NCBI GenBank assembly: GCA_021323855.1
Contig: JAJPKE010000042.1
Span: 1-39,370, forward strand
Source of the DNA: Chloroflexota bacterium
GTDB taxonomy: Bacteria; Chloroflexota; Ktedonobacteria; Ktedonobacterales; JADMIN01
DNA: 39,370 bases
Direction: 5' to 3'
Shown here piece after piece: positions 23,337 to 31,929 of this stretch; the stretch's first letter is position 1, and each line of letters opens with the position of its first letter. Position numbers and translations under genes: made by a program. A model generated the notes under the pieces. It saw nothing but the letters and a program-made list of their open reading frames with translations. It was not told the origin of the DNA and did not search any database.

Positions 23337-24062
23337 TTATGCGTGTTCGGCGGCGGCCAGCCAGAGCGCGGGCGAGGTCCAGTTGAAGCAGAGCAACGTC
23401 GGCGGACGCTCTGGTTGGGGATGGAAAGCGAGCAACGAGGCGGCGGCGTTATCCATGTTGACCAGCGGCACCCGCGCCAGCGGAATGCCGATGTAGTGCG
23501 CGACGATCAGCTTCACGAGGTCCGCATGCGTCACCAGCGCCACCCACTCACCGGCGTCTTTGGCGTGCCGCCAGCGTTCCGCCGCGCGGACGGCGCGCTT
23601 TTGCACGGCGGCAAAGCTCTCCACTCCGGCAGGCGCATGGAGCGGATCCGTCGTGAACCGCTGCCACTCTTTATCGCTCTTGTCGAGGTCATCATACGAT
23701 TGCCCGCTAAAGCGCCCATAGTTGGTGTCGAGCAGGTCGCGGTCCTGCTGGATGGTCAATCCCCTGCCCTCGTTGACAAACCCAGCCGTCTCCATCGTGC
23801 GTTCCAATGGCGAGGCGATGATAGCAGTCAGTGGCAGCGGGCGCAGCGCCGTGGCAGTGGACTGCGCCTCGCTCCGCCCCTCTGCGTTCAAGGGGATGCC
23901 GGGGAGTTGACCGGGCAGCAGGTGTTTGACGTTGAAGTCGGTCTGTCCGTGGCGTATCAGCACCAGCTTGCGCCAACCGGCATGTTCATGATGCGCCAGG
24001 TCACGCCCCAGCCGGTGCCCAGCCGGAACACGCTCACGAGATGATGAACCAAAGAGCGGCAT
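23337..24062 (-). CDS. Histidine phosphatase superfamily protein
   Basis: 241-residue phosphoglycerate-mutase-like enzyme. The phospho-acceptor motif is LVLIRHGQTDFN (Arg37, His38, Gly39). A second Arg is in ASPLERTMETA, and the second catalytic His is in WVALVTHADLVKLIVAHYIG. This makes it a cofactor-independent acid phosphatase or a metabolite phosphatase; the substrate cannot be told. The first 28 residues (Arg/His-rich) precede the usual start of the domain, but the ATG at 24062 has GAGGGGG 8 nt upstream. Convergent with the membrane-protein gene, with a short gap. Confidence 0.9.
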   Translation of the reverse strand: MPLFGSSSRERVPAGHRLGRDLAHHEHAGWRKLVLIRHGQTDFNVKHLLPGQLPGIPLNAEGRSEAQSTATALRPLPLTAIIASPLERTMETAGFVNEGRGLTIQQDRDLLDTNYGRFSGQSYDDLDKSDKEWQRFTTDPLHAPAGVESFAAVQKRAVRAAERWRHAKDAGEWVALVTHADLVKLIVAHYIGIPLARVPLVNMDNAAASLLAFHPQPERPPTLLCFNWTSPALWLAAAEHA

Positions 24063-24227
24063 GTCCGTTTCCCCCTCTGCGCAGAAATCAATATATCTCC
24101 GGATATCTGCGCGCTACTGCTACCCACACGCTCATGACATAAACAAACAAATCAATGTGGCTCGCAGTATAGCAGCGAGAAAGAGAGAACGGCTGTGACG
24201 GGCGTGACACTTTCCGAGCGTGTTAGC

Positions 24228-24869
24228 TCACCACAGCGCGCGCAATCGCAGGCCGCCGATGATCGCAATGGCCAGCATTGCCAGCAGCGAGAGCCAGAAG
24301 CCCGGCCCGAGGCCCAGGATCACCTGATATTGCACAGCGCTGTGCTGGTTGAGGATATGGTTGGCCTGCGCAATATCGCCGTTCGCGCGGAAGAGCGAGA
24401 CGATCAGCACGACGAAACCCAGCAGGCCACACACCACGAAGGCGATGGCCGCAATAATCGGCGTCAGCGCGCGCAACAATCCTGTATCTAGCACCAGAAT
24501 CGAGGCGACGACAATCACCACCAGCGCCGCCAGCAGCACCAGCCAGAGCAGCCCGAAGCCATTGGCGGCGTCCGCGCCGGTCGTCGTCGCCGGAGTGGAC
24601 TGCGCAAGGGGAATGTTGAGGAACGTCGGCGTGGCGGTCGTCACCGTTGAGACGGTGAAGTAGGGCACAAAGAAGGCGATCAGCGCGATCAATCCACAGA
24701 CGGCCAGCGCGAGATAGGCGCGGTTGCGCGGGTCGAAGAAGAGGCTGAAGTCAACATCGCTAGACGGCGGACGGGCGGGCGCAGGCGGGCGCATCGGTTT
24801 GCGCACCTGAAAGTAGCCAGGTGGCCGGGTCAGCTCATCTTGATCGTATCCATTCGGTGGATTCGCCAT
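24228..24869 (-). CDS. Four-TM membrane protein with a Pro-rich N-terminus
   Basis: 213-residue protein. A 45-residue cytoplasmic N-terminus (Pro-rich: RPPAPARPPSSDVDFSLFF) is followed by four helices (about 53-72, 100-122, 130-152 and 188-208). An extracytoplasmic Thr-rich loop (TVSTVTTATPTFLNIPLAQS) lies between helices 1 and 2. Similar N-terminal Pro-rich and four-helix layouts are common in poorly characterised proteins of Chloroflexota. The ATG at 24869 has GAGGG 11 nt upstream. Function unknown. Confidence 0.75.
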   Translation of the reverse strand: MANPPNGYDQDELTRPPGYFQVRKPMRPPAPARPPSSDVDFSLFFDPRNRAYLALAVCGLIALIAFFVPYFTVSTVTTATPTFLNIPLAQSTPATTTGADAANGFGLLWLVLLAALVVIVVASILVLDTGLLRALTPIIAAIAFVVCGLLGFVVLIVSLFRANGDIAQANHILNQHSAVQYQVILGLGPGFWLSLLAMLAIAIIGGLRLRALW

Positions 24870-25088
24870 TTCTGCTCGCCCTCTTTCTCCTTCTGCTCTC
24901 CATCTCCAAATTCGATTCACGTCACATAGAGTATTATGTCGCGCAATCATCGCTGGGAGGGCAGGTGTATACCATCATGGCCACTGCTCTAGTCGGGACG
25001 TAGCAGCCATCGTCCAGGTATCACCACATCGCGTGCCAACCTCCGTGCCAACTTTTGCCACTATCACTTTGTCTTCCGCAAATAGAGC

Positions 25089-25124
25089 AACGCGGCGCTG
25101 GGAAGCGTTTCTCAGCGCCGCGTT
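25089..25124 (-). terminator. Terminator hairpin after the lipoprotein gene
   Basis: 16-bp stem (25089-25104 and 25109-25124), GC-rich with one G-U pair and a 4-nt loop, 44 bp after the lipoprotein stop on the minus strand. The tract following it on that strand (GTTGCTCTATTTG) is only moderately U-rich. Confidence 0.65.
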
Positions 25125-25167
25125 TCGCAATGTTCAGCACCTCGGCTACGAAATATGACCGGCAAGA

Positions 25168-25722
25168 TTAGATGCCGAGTAGCCAGGCGTTCTGCGTTAC
25201 ATCACCAAAGACATTCGGCTGCCAGGTCAGACGCGCTTTGTGATCGCTGATACCAACCTGAAAGACGATATCCCCTTCAACACTGCCACCAGGGGTGAGC
25301 GTTCCCGAGTTGAGTTCGTTGTTCGCTGTGTAAGTAGAAGGTGGAATCTCGGATCCAGTGACATTGCCTGATCCGCTCTCAACGTTGAAATCAGCCTCAT
25401 TGTAATCAAAATTGCTGCTGGAGTGGTTGACAATCTTGACATGCACGACGATGAAGGTATTCCCCGGCTTGGGATTAATGACACCATCGCCGCTGATCTT
25501 TTGCACGGAGACCAGTGTGCAAGCAACATTATCCTGCGTAATCGTTGAACCAACCTTGGCAACAGAGACGGTAGCGGTCGGTGCAGACGTTCCTGAGCCA
25601 CCAGTGGTTGTTGTGCCAGTAGCACTGCCACAGGCAAGAATAACGGCAGCAGCAAGCACGACAAACACCAGAGTCAGAGCGATGCGGGTTTTGGCGCTGG
25701 ACGCGCGCAACATTTCGAGCAT
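25168..25722 (-). CDS. Secreted lipoprotein, DUF4352-like
   Basis: 184-residue lipoprotein. A signal peptide with lipobox-like LAAAVILACG ends at about Cys31, followed by a Gly/Thr linker. The domain (about 50-184) reads VACTLVSVQK, NTFIVVHVKIVNHSSSNFDY, ADFNV and SVEGDIVFQVG, the beta-sandwich pattern of DUF4352 (telomere-antigen-like) proteins, which are exported or cell-surface proteins of unknown function. It should be anchored to the outer face of the membrane. A 20-bp inverted repeat lies about 45 bp upstream of the start, and a hairpin follows the gene. Monocistronic. Confidence 0.85.
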   Translation of the reverse strand: MLEMLRASSAKTRIALTLVFVVLAAAVILACGSATGTTTTGGSGTSAPTATVSVAKVGSTITQDNVACTLVSVQKISGDGVINPKPGNTFIVVHVKIVNHSSSNFDYNEADFNVESGSGNVTGSEIPPSTYTANNELNSGTLTPGGSVEGDIVFQVGISDHKARLTWQPNVFGDVTQNAWLLGI

Positions 25723-25764
25723 AGCGAGTGAAAGCTCCTCAAAGAAAACTGGAAAACAGAGAGG

Positions 25765-25784
25765 TCAACACACGATTGTGTTGA
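25765..25784. promoter_or_regulatory. 20-bp inverted repeat before the lipoprotein gene
   Basis: Perfect 8-bp arms TCAACACA and TGTGTTGA with a 4-bp spacer (CGAT). Located 43-62 bp upstream of the lipoprotein start, so it is either an operator overlapping the promoter or a 5' UTR hairpin. Confidence 0.5.
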
Positions 25785-26023
25785 TGCCTTCGATCATTGA
25801 CATACAGCAGGGAGCAGAAAAAGCGGAAAAGAAACATATGGCGGTCCCTGATGTATGAAGTACCCTTTCCTTTTTCCCTTTCTCTCCGATAGATCCTCCC
25901 TTCCTCAGATTCAATTCTCTACGTATCGCCGCTCTGTAAATATACCACTAACAACTGTGACAATCAATCTATTTCGTACCATGACCATATCACTTTGCGA
26001 CTCGATAGATTATGTTTGATAAG

Positions 26024-26044
26024 CAATGGGCAATGGGCAATGGG
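26024..26044. repeat. Heptamer tandem repeat, CAATGGG x3
   Basis: Three contiguous copies of CAATGGG, ending one base before the stop codon of the hypothetical gene at 26046. Confidence 0.8.
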
Positions 26045-26045
26045 C

Positions 26046-26726
26046 TTACTGGTAGCGACCGGACTGGCGCAACGTGGCGAGGGCGCTCTCGACGATGCCG
26101 CGCCACTCGTCCAGCGCGGCGCTGCCCTGGGCAACCGTTGGGGCAAAGGTGAGGAATTGCGCGGCGCGGGTCAGCGCGGAGTATGCCATGCGCAGCAGAT
26201 CGTCCCGGCGCTCGGCGTCCGGTGTGGCGAGCGCGACGCTCAGCCAGAGTTCGCCGCGTTCACAGGATTCGGCGGCGCTCTCCAAAGCTGCCGACACCGT
26301 TGCGTTGGTATCGCCTGCCATCAGGTTGGCGCTCAGCATGCTGCGTTGCACAGTGTGGGCGACGCTACGCAGATGAGCGGTATCGTCCTCCTCATCCAGC
26401 AGCAATTGCACGACACGCTCGCCCTCATCGTGCGCGCTCATCGCGGAGACACGCCCGCTAAGCAACTGGCGCACCGCCTCGCCCACCATCGCGGCGCGCA
26501 GCCGGTGTTCGTCGCGCTCATCCAGCGCCAGCGATTGTACCACCGCTGCGATTTCACGTTCGCTGAGCGTCGCCGTCACCTCTTCGATCTGCGCCCGCGC
26601 CAGCCGCGTCACTTTGGCAGGCGGAATCGCCCGCGCGCCATCGGGCGTCCGCACGCTATAGAGAATGGTCAGGGGGTAGCCATGCCGCTCCAACACCGCC
26701 TGTAGCTCGCGCGCAAATAGATTCAT
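26046..26726 (-). CDS. Hypothetical protein, mostly helical
   Basis: 226-residue soluble protein that I do not recognise. Predicted almost all-alpha. The N-terminus MNLFARELQAVLERHGYPLT and RAIPPAKVTRLARAQ has a faint resemblance to the start of helix-turn-helix proteins of the XRE type, but no clear HTH is visible. Repeating leucine and alanine spacing through the middle (about 90-200) suggests a helical bundle. No membrane segment, no Cys motif. Monocistronic, divergent from the fused ABC exporter; no function assigned. Confidence 0.6.
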   Translation of the reverse strand: MNLFARELQAVLERHGYPLTILYSVRTPDGARAIPPAKVTRLARAQIEEVTATLSEREIAAVVQSLALDERDEHRLRAAMVGEAVRQLLSGRVSAMSAHDEGERVVQLLLDEEDDTAHLRSVAHTVQRSMLSANLMAGDTNATVSAALESAAESCERGELWLSVALATPDAERRDDLLRMAYSALTRAAQFLTFAPTVAQGSAALDEWRGIVESALATLRQSGRYQ

Positions 26727-27009
26727 AAAAAGTCCCTGCCAGTCGCTACTATCCTTATCCCGTCCTCTGGATATGGCCTGGATATGTTTATGCTATGCTC
26801 GGAGCCATCACACGCCCCTTTGGAGACGCATCGTATCATACCGGCTGCTACGACACAAGAAACGCTAGCTGGCCTGCCCCTCTGACCTACCTGCCCATCC
26901 GGCCAGGCACAGGACTAGCCATCCGTCAGATTCTTCGCTGGCGATTCATGCGCGATAATGCCTGAGATTGACACAAGAGACCTCACCGGCTGGAAGGGAT
27001 ACAACATCT

Positions 27010-28917
27010 ATGGCGTTCACAGGGGGAGCGGCGCGGCTCCGCACGGCCTTCCGTGCGCGGCGGACCGGCAATAGAGGCGGCGGGGGACAGCCGGGCGAAA
27101 GCGACCGGCTCACCTTCGCCAAAGTGATGACAGCCTTCGCCAGCCTGCCGCGTGTCCTCAAACTTGTCTGGGATATTCAGCCAGTATTCACCGTGCTGCT
27201 GGCGCTGCTCTACATCGCGCAGGGCATCGTGCCGGCGCTGACCGCCTTCGTCAGCGCCTCGCTCTTTCAGGCAGTCCTCAACGCCATCCTCAAACATGGG
27301 GCGGCAGGCACCACCAACATCGTCATCTGGCTCGTCATTGCGCAGTTTGCAGTGCAGGCGCTGAATAGCCTGCTGGGCACACTCTCCAACATCGTGCAGC
27401 AACTCTTGCAGGAAAAGACCTCTTACGCCGTGCAGTTGCGCGTTATGGAGAAGGCCAATACTCTTGACCTGCGCTTCTTCGAGGATTCCGAGTTCTACGA
27501 CTCGTTGCAGCAGGCGCAGCGCGAAGCCTCCACCCGCCCGATTAACATGATCTCGCAGACCTTCGGCCTGGGGCGCACCGTCGTCACACTCTTCTCGATG
27601 CTCTTCATCCTGGTGCATCTCGCCTGGTGGATTGCGCTGCTGGCGCTGCTCGCGCCGCTGCCCGCCTTCTATGCCGATGTGCGCTACGGCTGGTGGGGGT
27701 ATCAGATGATGCGTCGCCAGTCGCCGCTGCGCCGTGAGATGGCCTACTATAATACGCTGCTGACCACCGATACCTACAACAAGGAGATCAAGCTCTTCAC
27801 CCTCGGCGGCTTCTTCATCAAGCTCTATCGTTCGCTCGCCACGCGCTTCTACCGCGAGGCGCGGGCGCTGATCGTGCCGCGCTATCTCGCCTCGTTCGGC
27901 TGGGAACAGGGCAGCACGCTGGTCAACGGTTTTATCTATCTCTATATCGCGTTGCAGACGGTGCGCGGCGCGATCAACTTTGGCGGATTGACGCTCTATA
28001 CGCAGGCGGCGCTTTCGCTCGGCGGCAGCTTCGATAGCCTGCTCTCCGGCGTCTCCTCCACCTATGAAAACAACCTCTTCATCAATACGCTCTTTTCGTT
28101 CCTCGAATACTCGCCAGAGATCACCAGTCCGCCAGAGGGGCGCACACCCGAAGGCGATGGGTTGGAGATCGAGTTCCGCCATGTCAGCTTCAGCTATCCG
28201 GGGCGCGAGACGAAGGGGCAGGCGCTGCACGATGTCAGCTTCACGATTCATGCGGGCGAGGCGGTGGCGCTGGTTGGCCGCAACGGCGCTGGCAAGACCA
28301 CCATCGTCAAGCTGCTGACACGCCTCTACGACCCCGACGAGGGGCAGATCCTCATCAACGGGCATGATATCAAGGAGTATGATCTGGAAGCGTTGCGGGC
28401 ACGCATCGGTGTCATATTCCAGGATTATGTCACGTACTACCTCACCGCCGGACGCAACATCGGCGTCGGCAAGGTGGAGGCGATAGACGATCTGGTGGGC
28501 GTGCGCGCGGCGGCGGCCAAGAGCGGCGCCGATACGGTGATCGAGAAATTGCCCGCCGCGTATGAGAGCATGCTAGGCAAGTGGTTCGAGCAGGGGCAGC
28601 AGCTTTCCGGCGGCGAATGGCAGAAGGTGGCGCTGGCCCGCGCCTTCATGCGCGACGCGCAACTGCTGATTCTGGACGAGCCAACCAGTTCGCTCGATCC
28701 CCAGGCAGAGTATGAGGTCTTCGCGCGTTTCCGCGAGCTGACGGCGGGCAAATCCGCCATTTTTATCTCACACCGCTTCAGCACGGTGCGGCTGGCGAAC
28801 CGCATCATCGTACTGGAAAACGGCTCCGTGCTGGAAGAGGGCACACATACCGATTTGCTGGCGCTGGCGGGCCGCTACGCCGAACTCTTCGCGCTCCAGG
28901 CAGAGGCGTATCGGTGA
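27010..28917 (+). CDS. Fused ABC exporter (permease and ATPase)
   Basis: 635-residue half-transporter. The membrane domain (about 55-350) shows the exporter pattern with helices such as VFTVLLALLYIAQGIVPALT. The ATPase domain has Walker A GRNGAGKTT (423-431), Q loop VIFQDYVTYYL, signature LSGGEWQKVALARAF, Walker B LLILDEPTSSLD and the H loop ISHRFSTVRLA. It should work as a homodimer or with another half-transporter outside the window. The ATG at 27010 has GGAAGGGA 10 nt upstream; the Arg/Gly-rich N-terminal 35 residues (RARRTGNRGGGG) are likely cytoplasmic. A monocistronic gene whose substrate cannot be inferred. Confidence 0.93.
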   Translation: MAFTGGAARLRTAFRARRTGNRGGGGQPGESDRLTFAKVMTAFASLPRVLKLVWDIQPVFTVLLALLYIAQGIVPALTAFVSASLFQAVLNAILKHGAAGTTNIVIWLVIAQFAVQALNSLLGTLSNIVQQLLQEKTSYAVQLRVMEKANTLDLRFFEDSEFYDSLQQAQREASTRPINMISQTFGLGRTVVTLFSMLFILVHLAWWIALLALLAPLPAFYADVRYGWWGYQMMRRQSPLRREMAYYNTLLTTDTYNKEIKLFTLGGFFIKLYRSLATRFYREARALIVPRYLASFGWEQGSTLVNGFIYLYIALQTVRGAINFGGLTLYTQAALSLGGSFDSLLSGVSSTYENNLFINTLFSFLEYSPEITSPPEGRTPEGDGLEIEFRHVSFSYPGRETKGQALHDVSFTIHAGEAVALVGRNGAGKTTIVKLLTRLYDPDEGQILINGHDIKEYDLEALRARIGVIFQDYVTYYLTAGRNIGVGKVEAIDDLVGVRAAAAKSGADTVIEKLPAAYESMLGKWFEQGQQLSGGEWQKVALARAFMRDAQLLILDEPTSSLDPQAEYEVFARFRELTAGKSAIFISHRFSTVRLANRIIVLENGSVLEEGTHTDLLALAGRYAELFALQAEAYR

Positions 28918-28935
28918 TTTCACTACAACACAGTG

Positions 28936-29229
28936 CTAAGGCTGAAGATTAGCCTTGCGTTTTGAGTTTGTAATCGTGTTGTACTGCTCGTGAGTGCCAA
29001 TCCAGGTCCAGGTGATAGTGTCGCCGTCGAGACTGCCGATGGCGCGATAGTGCGCACCGACGCGAACTGAGTAAAGTGTGGCATCTTTGGCGCTAATTCG
29101 CTTGAATTGTAAACTGCCATGCCGAGGATTCTGCTTGAATAAGCGGTATGCCTCTCGTGCCTGTTTCTGACCATCGGCAGGCAACGCTCCGTAGAGCGAA
29201 CGGAAGCGCGCGGTTGTTTTAGACTTCAT
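28936..29229 (-). CDS. RelE/ParE-like toxin
   Basis: 97-residue basic protein with the RelE/ParE fold pattern: FRSLYGALPADGQKQAREAY (two helices), then LYSVRVGAHYRAIGSLDGD and WTWIGTHEQYNTI, matching the conserved strands and the end helix. The basic C-terminal residues (SKRKANLQP) would suit RNA or ribosome binding. Such toxins cut mRNA at the ribosome or poison gyrase; the text does not separate these. Its start overlaps the antitoxin stop by 4 bp (ATGA), typical of an antitoxin-first operon. Confidence 0.82.
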   Translation of the reverse strand: MKSKTTARFRSLYGALPADGQKQAREAYRLFKQNPRHGSLQFKRISAKDATLYSVRVGAHYRAIGSLDGDTITWTWIGTHEQYNTITNSKRKANLQP

Positions 29230-29447
29230 GAAAGAAGTTCATCTAGGTCTCGTGTAGTTCCCGCTGCATTTTCCATTCGAGCCTCTTCAGCGAGTTCAGC
29301 AAGGAAATCCTGAGATTCAGGGGTGCTGACAAGAGCATCCCACTCAGCCTCCTCGATAGCAAGAGCAATCAGTTCAGCGATGTGGCGCTGCAATGGCTCT
29401 GGTTGGTGTTCAGCCTCCTGAACGGCGCGCCGCAACTCGTCAATCAT
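29226..29447 (-). CDS. Antitoxin of the RelE/ParE-like toxin
   Basis: 73-residue acidic, mostly helical protein (HIAELIALAIEEAEWDALVS and FLAELAEEARMENAAG). Its position directly upstream, with the 4-bp overlap and small acidic character, fits an antitoxin. No helix-turn-helix is obvious, so operon autoregulation may be weak or may use the complex. The assignment rests mainly on context. A TATAGT on the minus strand near 29494-29499 may be its -10. Confidence 0.75.
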   Translation of the reverse strand: MIDELRRAVQEAEHQPEPLQRHIAELIALAIEEAEWDALVSTPESQDFLAELAEEARMENAAGTTRDLDELLS

Positions 29448-29934
29448 TAGGGATACCGTCCTCTCTGCCGCCTGCCACGGTTGTGTTTAGTTGTACTATA
29501 CACCATTCCAGGCAAACCCACATGTGGACCAGCATGAGCGCCAAAGGAGGGCGGACCAGATGAGAGCCGGGCGCGCTCATGTTGGCTAGGGAAAAGGCGT
29601 GGATGCTAGAAATTGCATGCGCGCATACTCAACAATACTGGTATACTCTCTGCGGAACGATCCGCTCTCCACGCCTCAATCGCGCTCGTGTCGCGCTGTA
29701 TGGTGCTGTATCGTGCTGTCTCGCGTGGGTTGCAATCCCAGCAGGGACAGGTCCGCACAGCAGCGAGCATCCTTCTGTACTATGCAGGGGGCTATGAGTC
29801 TGCCTGCATGCGTATATGCGTCTAGATGTTTAGGCGTTTAGGCGTATGATGAGATAGGAAATGGTAGACAAACCAGCGGAGTGTAGAAGAGGCGCAGAGG
29901 CGGGAATAACTCACGCAGAAGGGACTGGCGACCG
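29448..29934. other. Intergenic region between toxin-antitoxin and receiver genes
   Basis: About 490 bp. It contains the 10-bp palindrome CCACATGTGG (29518-29527), a TGCTGT repeat near 29703-29720 and a TTTAGGCG repeat at 29828-29846. Several short open frames exist but lack ribosome sites and conserved wording. No RNA gene recognised. Confidence 0.4.
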
Positions 29935-30444
29935 ATGAATATAGAGCCGCCAACAGAGACGACCGCTGCACTCGGCGCGGCGAAACCGCCGCCAGTGACA
30001 CTCTTAATCGTTGATGACGACGACGAGATACGTGAATCTATCCGCCTGGTCTTTGCCGATGCTGCGGATACGGGGAGTATTCCCTATACGGTGCTGGAAG
30101 CCAGCAATGGTGACGAGGCGCTGACCATCCTGCGAGAGAGCGTGACGCCGCTGGTCGTGCTCCTGGATGAACGCATGCCGGGACGCTCTGGCGAAGACCT
30201 CTTGCGTGAGATGCTTGGTGATCGCCGTCTGCGCCGCCGCCATGCCGTCATCCTGATGTCCGCCGTGCCGCACCTCTCGCGCCGGTTGCGCCTCCAACGC
30301 TTGCTCCAGGCGTTGTCCATCGAGTTGCTTCCCAAGCCCTTTATGCTTGAAGACCTGGAACAGGCGGTTGACCGGGCGCGGCAACGACTAGAAAGCCGGC
30401 GACCAGCGTTCTCACTGTCGCTTTCTCGCAGGCGCCGGCCCTGA
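29935..30444 (+). CDS. Stand-alone response regulator receiver protein
   Basis: 169-residue receiver protein without an output domain. A 20-residue N-terminal tail precedes the domain. Asp residues 27-30 (IVDDDDEIRES) form the acidic pocket, Asp78 in LVVLLDERMPGRSGEDLL is the phosphoacceptor, Ser in VILMSAVPH is the switch residue, and Lys in LLPKPFMLEDL is conserved. The Arg-rich C-terminus (RRPAFSLSLSRRRRP) is unlike a typical domain end. It could be a phosphorelay intermediate or a sink; no kinase gene is near. AGAAGGGA is about 11 nt upstream of the ATG. Confidence 0.9.
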   Translation: MNIEPPTETTAALGAAKPPPVTLLIVDDDDEIRESIRLVFADAADTGSIPYTVLEASNGDEALTILRESVTPLVVLLDERMPGRSGEDLLREMLGDRRLRRRHAVILMSAVPHLSRRLRLQRLLQALSIELLPKPFMLEDLEQAVDRARQRLESRRPAFSLSLSRRRRP

Positions 30445-30944
30445 GATGAACTAAATTGAACTAAATTAAGCTGCATGCGCGTGGCAATCTTGTGAGCGCA
30501 TCTGGCCGTGAAGGACCGTACAAAGCCAGGCGGGACAAATTCACAGCAATAGACCTGAAATCCGGCACGACACTTGCGGAACAGGCTGCTATGGTGGGGC
30601 TACAATTCCTGGCGTTCATGCGCCAGAGCCGTTAGACGAGCCTGTAGTGCGGTTCTTGTAGCGCGTTGAGTAGTGCGTCGCTGTAGTGCGGTTCCTGTCA
30701 TGCGATGTTGTAGTGCGTTCCGGGAATGAGTAAGCAAGAAGCTTCATGCCGCGCAGGATGCGCCGCAGGATGCAAGCGCAGAAGGCGAGAGACACATCCG
30801 CCGTGTCCTCGCCCTCTCGTTTTTTGGTGCCTGTTCACCACGAGGCAGCCCTGTGCTTACCCTCCTTCTGCCTCCCTCTGCCTATCTCTCCTATCTCTGC
30901 CTACCATTCACCCAGATTGTCGCCGCTCGCCACGACGCGCCACC
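30445..30944. other. Intergenic region after the receiver gene
   Basis: About 500 bp with no convincing gene. It holds a tandem TGAACTAAAT pair (30446-30466 area), a small hairpin CTGGCG-TTCATG-CGCCAG (30609-30626), and the repeat set at 30642-30720. Open frames through it would require unlikely composition. Confidence 0.4.
30642..30720. repeat. Degenerate TGTAGTGCG repeat cluster
   Basis: CTGTAGTGCGGTTCTTGT (30642-30659) and CTGTAGTGCGGTTCCTGT (30681-30698) differ at one base. A shorter relative TTGTAGTGCGTTC lies at 30708-30720, and GAGTAGTGCG at 30669-30678. Function unknown; the pattern suggests slippage or old duplication. Confidence 0.65.
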
Positions 30945-30997
30945 CCACGGTCCCCTCTCCTCGTGGGAGAGGGGTGGCCGCAGGCCGGGGTGAGGTC
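30945..30997. repeat. REP-like unit, copy 2 (single, inverted)
   Basis: On the minus strand it reads CCTCACCCCGGCC, then ACCCCTCTCCCACGAGGAGAGG, a diverged unit B. It directly abuts the stop of the SWIM gene (30998). Confidence 0.75.
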
Positions 30998-31633
30998 TTA
31001 TCCCACCAGCAGCAGCACCGCGCCGATATGCCCGCACACACTGCCCTGTGGCAACGCGCCACCACAGGCGCAACTGATTTGCTCAGGATGATGCCGCCGG
31101 ATGCGCACCACCCACTTGCTCCCCGGCGCATAGCCTCCTCGCTCGCCCGTGGCGCTCCACTGCACTACGGCGATGAAGAGCCGGTCGCCACTGGCCGAGG
31201 GCGCAGAGCGGCGATCTATCTCCTGCGCCACCACACCGTAGGCTTGTGCCAGTTCGGTAGCTTCCTCCGCGCGACCACCCCACACAGCGGGCCACTGACG
31301 CGGCGGCAATGACACAGATACTGGCACTGGAATAGATGGCGTAGAAGCCCCACCCACTGCCTGCACTTGAGCCTGCGCGCGGAGCATCTCATCCCAAGTT
31401 GCGCGGCCCGCCAACCAGCGCCGGGCCACCGCTTCGGCGTGCAGTTCGCGCGCCCGCGCCAGTTGCGCGGCGGATGGAGGGGGTGATGCGTGCCGGAACG
31501 GATGCAAGATGCGCGCACAGAAGCGCGACAAAAAGAAACGAGAGAAGCGGTTGACGTGTTGCGGATGTGCCGTTTGCAGATGTGAGATGCGAGCCATAGA
31601 TCGCGCCGGATACCCTTTCCCTGCGCCATCCAT
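30998..31633 (-). CDS. SWIM zinc-finger protein
   Basis: 211-residue protein. Near the C-terminus it has CACGGALPQGSVCGHIGAV, the CxCx(n)CxH pattern of a SWIM zinc finger, preceded by WVVRIRRHHPEQIS. SWIM domains mediate DNA or protein binding. The preceding 130 residues are Pro/Arg-rich with no recognised domain, including a basic region near 20-45. Two possible starts exist (31633 and 31597), neither with a clear ribosome site. The stop lies at the border of a REP-like unit, so the last residues may have been set by the repeat. Isolated gene. Confidence 0.72.
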   Translation of the reverse strand: MDGAGKGYPARSMARISHLQTAHPQHVNRFSRFFLSRFCARILHPFRHASPPPSAAQLARARELHAEAVARRWLAGRATWDEMLRAQAQVQAVGGASTPSIPVPVSVSLPPRQWPAVWGGRAEEATELAQAYGVVAQEIDRRSAPSASGDRLFIAVVQWSATGERGGYAPGSKWVVRIRRHHPEQISCACGGALPQGSVCGHIGAVLLLVG

Positions 31634-31929
31634 CGTACCAGAACGCCTCCACCAGTTTCCCTTTCATCTCATCCGGTGTATCGCAGACGCATCGCCTGAT
31701 TGCGAAGTTGCGCCGCTGCAAATACATACCGTATCATGGGAATCTAGTTGGATTGCGGTGTGACCTTAACGGATTAGCGCAGTCTAACGGCCTTTCGGTG
31801 TCAATTTACACCGGGAGGCTACTCTGCTTTTTTTCGCTGGGAGGGACCGCTCGCCCTCTTGCAGACAAGCGTACCATACGGGCGCTTGCCCTGTCAACCG
31901 TCCGCTCGCACAGTCAAAGGGGAGCGTAG
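31634..31929. other. Intergenic region before the acetyltransferase
   Basis: About 300 bp of mixed composition. No gene, terminator or strong promoter recognised; the GNAT promoter should lie here. Confidence 0.35.

Larger units (their letters stand above)
25723..26045. other. Intergenic region upstream of the lipoprotein
   Basis: Contains the inverted repeat at 25765-25784, polypurine and polypyrimidine stretches near 25860-25900, and a heptamer triplet at 26024-26044 next to the stop of the downstream hypothetical gene. No credible protein or RNA gene was found. Confidence 0.4.

Noticed and set aside
26983..28365. Long minus-strand open frame across the fused ABC exporter
   Set aside because: Antisense shadow of a gene with all Walker, signature and H-loop motifs; its composition is that of an antisense GC-rich frame.
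29579..29841. Three short plus-strand frames between 29579 and 29841
   Set aside because: They overlap one another, have no ribosome sites and no conserved wording.
30726..31312. Plus-strand open frames over the SWIM gene and REP unit
   Set aside because: Low-complexity composition from the repeat, no ribosome site, and the minus-strand frame has a clear SWIM motif.
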